From positions 1 through 5,463 of the forward strand of contig CALFXQ010000440.1 in the NCBI GenBank assembly GCA_937958285.1: a stretch of DNA of 5,463 bases, given 5' to 3'. The translations under genes and the position numbers were made by a program. Positions 1 to 4,559 of this stretch are shown in pieces (the first letter of the stretch is position 1; the number at the start of each line of letters is the position of its first letter). The notes beneath the pieces were generated by a model. That model made no database searches and was not told where the DNA came from. It saw only the letters and a list, made by a program, of their open reading frames with translations. Origin of the DNA: an uncultured Fusibacter sp. (lineage in GTDB: Bacteria > Bacillota > Clostridia > Peptostreptococcales > Acidaminobacteraceae).

Positions 1-813
1 ATTGTGGTGGGCGATGTGGTTTTAGCTCAAGATAAGCTTGATTGGTTTACTCAGCGTCCTCTATTTGGGCAGACAATTGGCGTCACGCGCGCCAGAGAAC
101 AAGCCAGTTCTCTGGTGAATCAACTGGAGAATTTGGGGGCAAATGTTCTTGAGTTTCCAACCATTGAAATTGAGTCCCGTGGTCAAGAGGCCTTGAATCA
201 GGCCATGAACCGTTTACCAGAGTACACCCATCTTTGTTTTACTAGCCAAAATGGTGTCCGTCGTTTTTTTGAGCAGCTAAATGCGCTTGGTAAAGATGCC
301 CGAAGGCTAGGGCACTTGACCATTATCGCGATTGGTGCTGCAACTGCACAAGCGCTTAAATCATATGGTATTATTGCGGATATTCTGCCTTCAGACTTTG
401 TCACTGAAAGTCTTATCACTACTCTAAAACCAGTATTAGAACCCCACCATAAGCTTCTTTTACCAAGGGCGATGCATGCTAGACGGGACTTGATAACTGC
501 TTTAGAGGGCATTTGTCGTGTGGATGAGGTGCAAGTCTACGAGGCTGTCGCCGCCCCACTTGATCCTACAGTGGTTTCAGGACTTGAAAAAGTAGATATT
601 ATCACCTTTACAAGTGCTTCAACAGTTAAGCATTTCTTTGATAGCCTTGGTGGACAGGCTTATTTACTACTTAAAACAGCCACTGCACTTGTTATTGGAC
701 CAGTTACAAGGATGGCCCTAGATCGCTATGGCACATTTAATGTGATTCAAGCAAAGGTGCACACTGTTGAGAGCATGGTAGAAACTTTATTAGAGAGGAT
801 TCACAATGATTAG
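1..813 (+). CDS. hemD: Uroporphyrinogen-III synthase domain, probable C-terminal half of a CobA-HemD fusion (5' partial)
   Basis: HemD cyclises hydroxymethylbilane to uroporphyrinogen III with inversion of ring D, in the cytoplasm. The frame is open at base 1, so the gene begins outside the window. The first 20 or so residues (VVGDVV, then KLDWF and RPLFG) match the junction seen in clostridial fusion proteins, where the uroporphyrinogen-III methyltransferase (CobA/SUMT) tail runs into HemD. No ribosome binding site is visible in the few bases before the GTG at 4, which also argues for a fusion. HemD landmarks follow in order: VTRAREQ at the domain start, FTSQNGV near bases 238-258, the IGAATAQAL segment near 331-357, LLPRA near 457-471, FTSAST near 607-624 and VIGPVTRMAL near 691-720. 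About 250 residues of HemD domain is the normal size. It overlaps hemB by 8 bp (ATGATTAG). HemD identity is secure; the fusion is inferred. Confidence 0.93.
   Translation: MVVGDVVLAQDKLDWFTQRPLFGQTIGVTRAREQASSLVNQLENLGANVLEFPTIEIESRGQEALNQAMNRLPEYTHLCFTSQNGVRRFFEQLNALGKDARRLGHLTIIAIGAATAQALKSYGIIADILPSDFVTESLITTLKPVLEPHHKLLLPRAMHARRDLITALEGICRVDEVQVYEAVAAPLDPTVVSGLEKVDIITFTSASTVKHFFDSLGGQAYLLLKTATALVIGPVTRMALDRYGTFNVIQAKVHTVESMVETLLERIHND
90..117. repeat. Perfect 9-bp inverted repeat (11 bp with one G-U) inside the hemD coding region
   Basis: CCAGAGAAC (92-100) and GTTCTCTGG (107-115) are exact reverse complements around the six-base loop AAGCCA. The stem extends to C90-G117 through one G-U pair in RNA. 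It lies over the codons for the conserved TRAREQASSL start of the HemD domain, close to the junction with the presumed CobA domain. No T-run follows, so it is not an intrinsic terminator. The symmetry is certain; a role is not. Confidence 0.6.
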
Positions 814-1783
814 ACCAAGGCGAAACCGCCGTACCCCAGCACTGCGTGCCATGGTACGAGAATTCAATTTAAAAATAACCGATTTGGTAATGCCGATGTT
901 TGCTGTTGAAGGGACAGGTATTAGACGAGAAATTAAAGGGATTCCTGAGGTTTTTCACCTTTCTGTGGACGAGATTGCAAAAGAGGTCCTGGTATTAAAA
1001 GATCTAGGAATTAGGGCAGTGCTATTGTTTGGTATACCTGCTTTTAAAGATGCTTGCGGAACCTCAGCCTTTATTGAAGATGGAATTGTCCAACGCGCGA
1101 TTCGAGCAGTTAAAGAGGCTTGTCCAGATATGATCGTGATGAGCGATGTGTGCATGTGCCAATATACTGACCACGGACACTGTGGGATGCTAAGTGAGAA
1201 TGGCCATGTTCTAAACGACCTAACATTAGAGTATTTGCAAAAAATAGCCCTATCTCATGCTCGGGCGGGAGTCGACTACGTTGCTCCTTCTGATATGATG
1301 GACGGTAGAGTTGGGGCCATCCGAACCGCTTTAAATAAAGAAAATTTTGAAGATGTTGGCATCATGAGCTACTCGGTTAAATATGCATCCAATTTTTACG
1401 GTCCTTTTAGAGAAGCAGCCCATTCAGCTCCGGGTTTTGGCGATAGAAAAGCCTATCAAATGGATTACCACAACCGTTTAGAGGCTCAAAGGGAATGGCA
1501 ACTCGACGAGCAAGAAGGCGCAGATATCATTATGGTGAAGCCAGCTTCTATGTATCTGGATATTTTATCTGATATGAAAAAAGCCACAACTTTACCGGTG
1601 GCCTGTTACCATGTGAGCGGAGAATATGCCATGCTTTATCAGGCCGTGAAGATGGGGATACTGAATAAAATGGCAATTTACGAGCAGATGATTGCCTTTA
1701 AGCGCGCTGGCGCAGATTTAATAATCACTTATTTTGCACCCTATTTAGCGAGGGAACTGGAGACCATTTATGAAGAATTATAA
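806..1783 (+). CDS. hemB: Porphobilinogen synthase (5-aminolevulinate dehydratase), zinc type
   Basis: HemB condenses two 5-aminolevulinate molecules to porphobilinogen in the cytoplasm, as a homo-octamer in the known family. The 325-residue length is typical. The N-terminus (MIRPRRNRRTPALR) matches the family start, and AGAGAGGA at 792-799 lies 6 bases before the ATG. The zinc-binding cysteines are present at C116, C118 and C126 in the VCMCQYTDHGHCG segment, so this is the zinc-dependent rather than the magnesium-only class. The two Schiff-base lysines are K192 (SYSVKYAS) and K245 (IIMVKPAS). The substrate-binding segment around 211-240 (GDRKAYQMD to DEQEGAD) is present, though MDYHN replaces the MDPAN I expect there. 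The start codon overlaps the hemD stop by 8 bp and the 3' end overlaps hemL by 14 bp, which implies one transcript and coupled translation. Confidence 0.97.
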   Translation: MIRPRRNRRTPALRAMVREFNLKITDLVMPMFAVEGTGIRREIKGIPEVFHLSVDEIAKEVLVLKDLGIRAVLLFGIPAFKDACGTSAFIEDGIVQRAIRAVKEACPDMIVMSDVCMCQYTDHGHCGMLSENGHVLNDLTLEYLQKIALSHARAGVDYVAPSDMMDGRVGAIRTALNKENFEDVGIMSYSVKYASNFYGPFREAAHSAPGFGDRKAYQMDYHNRLEAQREWQLDEQEGADIIMVKPASMYLDILSDMKKATTLPVACYHVSGEYAMLYQAVKMGILNKMAIYEQMIAFKRAGADLIITYFAPYLARELETIYEEL

Positions 1784-3071
1784 GCACGCTAGCTCTGAAC
1801 TGTGGTTCGAACGTGCCCAAAAGGTGATACCGGGTGGTGTGAACTCCCCGGTGAGGGCTTTTAAATCAGTGGGTTGTAATCCCATTTTTGTAGCGCGGGG
1901 CGAAGGTGCTTATCTTTACGATGTCGATGGCAATCGCTATATCGACTATATCCAATCTTGGGGACCAATGATTTTTGGACATGCTCCCCATTGGTTGACT
2001 GAAGGTTTTGGCGAAGTCCTTGCCAGAGGCACCAGTTATGGCGTTCCGACGCCATTAGAAGTTGAGATGGCGGAGTTGATTTGTGAACTAGTGCCTTCGG
2101 TGGAGATGGTGCGCATGGTGAACTCGGGTACCGAAGCCACTATGAGTGCTCTGCGCTTGGCGAGAGCCTATACTGGGCGCACAAAGATCGTAAAATTTGA
2201 GGGCTGCTACCACGGTCACAGCGATGCACTTTTAGTCAAGTCGGGGTCGGGCACCCTCACCTATGGCGTGCCTACGAGCCCGGGTGTACCTGAGGATGTA
2301 GTGAAAGATACCCTTGTGCTCTCGTACAACGACATAGGTGCTGTTACCGAGTTGTTTGAGCAGCAAGGTCAGCAGATTGCCACCGTGATTCTCGAGCCGA
2401 TTGCAGGCAATATGGGCGTGGTAGCGGCGACCCAAGCTTTTGTAGAGACACTGAGGGCGCTTTGTACCCAATATGGTGCACTACTCATATTCGATGAGGT
2501 AATTACGGGCTTTCGTATTGGCTTACAAGGAGCATATGGTCGTTACGGTGTGTCTGCAGACCTTACCTGTTATGGTAAGATTATTGGTGGTGGTCTTCCC
2601 GTTGGCGCTTACGGCGGTAAGCGAGAGATTATGTCGCAAGTGTCTCCCTTGGGCGGTGTGTATCAGGCAGGTACTTTGTCGGGGAATCCCTTGGCCATGT
2701 ACATGGGTTATCAAGTGATGAGCGCCTTAAAGGCTGATCCCGATATCTATCGACGCATTGAGGCGCAAGCCACTGTCTTAGAAATGGGCATCTCACAATT
2801 GATAAAAAAGGGTGATTACCCCCTTTGTGTGGTGAGAGAGGCGGGTATGGTGTGTCTGTTTTTTACAGATAAGGCACCGATGGATTATAAAGGGGTTGCC
2901 CTTTGCGACAACGACCGCTATGGACAGTTTTTCAGGGCGCTCTTAGCGCGTGGCATCTTGTTTCCGCCCGCTCAGTACGAGGGCTTATTCCTCTCGGCAG
3001 CCCATGGCAATGGAGAAATTGAAATCACATTGACGGCAATAAAAGAAGCCTTGGCCGAAATCTATGCTTAA
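1770..3071 (+). CDS. hemL: Glutamate-1-semialdehyde 2,1-aminomutase
   Basis: HemL is a pyridoxal/pyridoxamine-phosphate enzyme that moves the amino group of glutamate-1-semialdehyde to give 5-aminolevulinate, the last step of the C5 pathway. Its 433 residues match the family. Motifs in order are GGVNSPVRAF (22-31), SWGPMIFGHAP (63-73), VNSGTEATMSALRLAR (117-132), FEGCYHGHSDALLV (143-156), EPIAGNMG (209-216), FDEVITGFR (241-249, with D242 expected to contact the cofactor ring nitrogen) and GKIIGGGLPVGAYGG (269-283), in which K270 is the expected Schiff-base lysine. The family-specific GTLSGNPLAM is at 301-310. The ATG overlaps the hemB stop by 14 bp, and GGAG at 1759-1762 sits 7 bases upstream inside hemB. 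Other class-III aminotransferases are excluded by these HemL-specific blocks and by the hemB linkage. No convincing terminator follows the stop codon. Confidence 0.97.
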   Translation: MKNYKHASSELWFERAQKVIPGGVNSPVRAFKSVGCNPIFVARGEGAYLYDVDGNRYIDYIQSWGPMIFGHAPHWLTEGFGEVLARGTSYGVPTPLEVEMAELICELVPSVEMVRMVNSGTEATMSALRLARAYTGRTKIVKFEGCYHGHSDALLVKSGSGTLTYGVPTSPGVPEDVVKDTLVLSYNDIGAVTELFEQQGQQIATVILEPIAGNMGVVAATQAFVETLRALCTQYGALLIFDEVITGFRIGLQGAYGRYGVSADLTCYGKIIGGGLPVGAYGGKREIMSQVSPLGGVYQAGTLSGNPLAMYMGYQVMSALKADPDIYRRIEAQATVLEMGISQLIKKGDYPLCVVREAGMVCLFFTDKAPMDYKGVALCDNDRYGQFFRALLARGILFPPAQYEGLFLSAAHGNGEIEITLTAIKEALAEIYA

Positions 3072-3080
3072 GGGGTATCT

Positions 3081-3101
3081 TGCAAAATAACTTATATTGC
3101 A
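3081..3101. promoter_or_regulatory. Imperfect 21-bp dyad, candidate operator
   Basis: The arms TGCAAAATA (3081-3089) and TATATTGCA (3093-3101) are reverse complements at 8 of 9 positions and are separated by 3 bases (ACT). The dyad starts 10 bp after the hemL stop and covers the place where the -35 element of the downstream promoter would be, a usual position for a repressor or activator site. The symmetry is seen directly. That a protein binds here is inference, and AT-rich intergenic DNA produces some dyads by chance. Confidence 0.3.
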
Positions 3102-3120
3102 CACGAAGAGATGATATAAT
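3092..3120 (+). promoter_or_regulatory. Extended -10 promoter for the acetyltransferase/regulator pair
   Basis: A perfect TATAAT lies at 3115-3120 and is preceded by TGA at 3112-3114, which makes an extended -10 element. With a 17-bp spacer the -35 position is TTATAT (3092-3097), a poor match, as is common when an extended -10 is present. Transcription would start near 3127, about 44 bases before the acetyltransferase ATG. The call rests on pattern match and position between two gene groups. Confidence 0.55.
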
Positions 3121-3170
3121 TGGTATATGAGTAAGCCTAAAAACCCGAAACACGCTAAAAGGAGAAGGCC

Positions 3171-3674
3171 ATGGACCGTTTTATTATAAGACAGGCACAT
3201 CTAGACGATGCTGCCGCAATTATCGATGTCAATTTAGATACATGGACAGTGGTCTATAAAGATATTGTAGACTCAGCTTTTATAGAATCCCGTCGCGCCA
3301 ACAAGGCAGAGGCAATCGCGCGTTTCGAAGCGCGTTTTTCAGATCCTGACACGGTTATCTTTGTGGCAGAAGTGGACGGTAAAGTTGTGGCCTTTGCCAA
3401 CGCTGGCAGTGAGCGCACTAGCGTTTACGACGGCGAAATCTACGCCCTTTATGTTTTAGAAGCATACCACGGCATAGGCATTGGCATGGCACTTCTCAAC
3501 CGCGTTAAAACCCTATTTCACGCCCAGGGCAAAAAAACGATGCTCATTTGGTCCCTTGCGGCCAATCCCTATCGCGGATTCTACGCACGCATGGGCGGTG
3601 TAGAAGTCACACGTAAAACCATCGAAATTGGCCAACAACACCTAGAAGAAATTGGCTATCTGTTTACAATCTAA
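3171..3674 (+). CDS. GNAT-family N-acetyltransferase
   Basis: This is a 167-residue cytoplasmic protein predicted to transfer an acetyl group from acetyl-CoA to an amine; the substrate cannot be read from the sequence. The GNAT fold order is visible. The N-terminal strand and helix are FIIRQAHLDDAAAIIDVN (4-21). The central strand VIFVAEVDGKVVAFANAG (62-79) follows. Motif A is EIYALYVLEAYHGIGIGMALL (89-109), whose YHGIGIG is the acetyl-CoA pyrophosphate loop, with His where Gln or Arg is usual. Motif B, LAANPYRGFYARMGG (129-143), is the normal asparagine-to-FYxxxG block. The length is typical for a single-domain GNAT. AAGGAG at 3159-3164 lies 6 bases before the ATG and fixes the start. It is followed after 14 bp by a PAS/AraC regulator, so the two are probably co-transcribed. 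Family assignment is strong; specific function is unknown. Confidence 0.92.
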   Translation: MDRFIIRQAHLDDAAAIIDVNLDTWTVVYKDIVDSAFIESRRANKAEAIARFEARFSDPDTVIFVAEVDGKVVAFANAGSERTSVYDGEIYALYVLEAYHGIGIGMALLNRVKTLFHAQGKKTMLIWSLAANPYRGFYARMGGVEVTRKTIEIGQQHLEEIGYLFTI

Positions 3675-3688
3675 CAAGGGGTGTCAAG

Positions 3689-4441
3689 ATGCACCTATCG
3701 CCGTTTATCCAAGCCCTTAAGTCGGATTTCCAATTGGTCGTCAAAATGCTCGAAGGACTTCCCGTTGCTTGTAATGTGACGGATGGCCAGGGTTTTTTGG
3801 TGTACGCCAATCCCAAGTTTCTAGAAGGCACTTTAGATTCGGCCAAAGAAGAGGCAAAGGGGCAATACAATATCCTATCAGAGCCTCAGCTAGAATCCTG
3901 GGGCTTAAAAGCCCATATTGATAAGGCCTTTGCAGGAGAGGTGGTCATTACACGGCAACTTGAGCATCCTAGCCGGGAGATGATCCATCAGCGCTATAAA
4001 GAAGAACTAGCTTCGCGTACACTGGTGCAAGACGTCTACTCTTATCCCATAAAAGACGAAAATGAAGCGCTTCTCTATGTTATAACCCTCTTTGTGCCAA
4101 CGGTTACATTTTGTGAGCGAGAAGAAATCAAGCGTGGAAGAGCTTATATTGCAGAGCATTGGCAAGAGCCCTTCGATGTATCTGCTGCAGCATCCAATGC
4201 TGGACTGAGCATTTCTCGCTTTAATACCTGCTTTAAACTAGCCCTTGGTCTTACTCCCCATCAATATTATCAACAGGTAAGACTAGAGCATTTAAAGGCG
4301 TTTTTAGCGGATCCAAATTGTAGTGTTTCTGAGGCTTTTTCGAGGGTGGGCATCGATTATAATCACCATTATGTGCACTGGTTTAAAGAAGAGACGGGAT
4401 TAACGCCAAGTCAGTTTAAGAAAAACCCACAAAAGTCATAG
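3689..4441 (+). CDS. Transcription regulator with N-terminal PAS-like sensor and C-terminal AraC-type DNA-binding domain
   Basis: This 250-residue protein has two parts. Residues about 15-140 resemble a PAS sensor. GLPVACNVTDGQGFLVYANPKFLEG (23-47) fits the PAS pattern ending in YxNpxF, and VYSYPIKDENEALLYVITLF (116-135) fits its final strands. Residues about 145-245 form the paired helix-turn-helix of AraC/XylS proteins: FDVSAAASNAGLSISRFNTCFK (162-183) with GLTPHQYYQQVRLEHLKAFL (187-206), then SVSEAFSRVGID (212-223) and FKEETGLTPSQF (232-243). No membrane segment is seen, so it should be a cytoplasmic one-component regulator that senses a small molecule, redox state or cofactor; which one is unknown. 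AAGGGGTG at 3676-3683 supports the ATG at 3689. It lies 14 bp after the acetyltransferase gene and 118 bp before the SLH protein gene, and either or its own promoter may be a target. Confidence 0.88.
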   Translation: MHLSPFIQALKSDFQLVVKMLEGLPVACNVTDGQGFLVYANPKFLEGTLDSAKEEAKGQYNILSEPQLESWGLKAHIDKAFAGEVVITRQLEHPSREMIHQRYKEELASRTLVQDVYSYPIKDENEALLYVITLFVPTVTFCEREEIKRGRAYIAEHWQEPFDVSAAASNAGLSISRFNTCFKLALGLTPHQYYQQVRLEHLKAFLADPNCSVSEAFSRVGIDYNHHYVHWFKEETGLTPSQFKKNPQKS

Positions 4442-4478
4442 TATTTCAGTGTATTGTTCAGAAGTTGCATAATCTCAG

Positions 4479-4487
4479 TGATATAGT
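4479..4487 (+). promoter_or_regulatory. Extended -10 element for the SLH protein gene
   Basis: TGATATAGT at 4479-4487 reads as an extended -10 (TGn plus TATAGT) and nearly equals the TGATATAAT ahead of the acetyltransferase. No -35 match lies at the usual distance. TTGTTC at 4454-4459 is 22 bp away, too far. Transcription would begin near 4493-4495, at or in the run of eight T (4493-4500), leaving a leader of about 66 bases before the ATG at 4560. The call rests on motif and position only. Confidence 0.45.
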
Positions 4488-4502
4488 ATCTGTTTTTTTT
4501 AC

Positions 4503-4553
4503 ACCTCTTAGCATACGCTTAAGTGACGAAGGCACTTTTGCGATATAGGAGGT
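4503..4553 (+). promoter_or_regulatory. Candidate leader RNA structure that masks the SLH gene ribosome binding site
   Basis: ACCTCTTA (4503-4510) can pair over eight consecutive positions, one of them G-U, with TAGGAGGT (4546-4553), which contains the whole AGGAGG Shine-Dalgarno sequence of the downstream gene. Enclosed between these arms is a second stem. CGC (4516-4518) pairs with GCG (4540-4542), a TT/TT internal loop follows, then AAGTG (4521-4525) pairs with CACTT (4533-4537) around the loop ACGAAGG. The layout is that of a translational on/off element such as a riboswitch, RNA thermometer or protein-bound leader. It matches no riboswitch class I can recall. The pairing is seen directly; regulation is inferred. 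Confidence 0.4.
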
Positions 4554-4559
4554 TTTTTT

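Noticed and set aside
198..512. 104-codon minus-strand frame opposite hemD
   Set aside because: It lies wholly opposite a conserved gene, with no domain or start signal. The other minus-strand frames opposite hemB, hemL and the regulator fail for the same reason.
3072..3091. Intrinsic terminator after hemL
   Set aside because: No GC-rich stem followed by a T-run is present. Transcription may read through into the acetyltransferase unit or stop by another mechanism.
3317..3339. Terminator-like hairpin inside the acetyltransferase gene (CGCGC/GCGCG followed by five T)
   Set aside because: The stem has only five pairs with an eight-base loop and a short T tract, and it sits in the middle of an intact coding sequence. 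It is probably a by-product of codon use.
3901..3914. Short inverted repeat GGGCTTAAAAGCCC in the regulator gene
   Set aside because: A five-pair stem with a tetraloop in coding sequence is expected by chance in several kilobases, and no feature is linked to it.
4441..4500. T-run at 4493-4500 as an intrinsic terminator for the PAS/AraC gene
   Set aside because: The only stems just upstream are weak and AT-rich (for example GATA/TATC at 4480-4490). The same bases form a good extended -10, so a promoter start region is the better reading.
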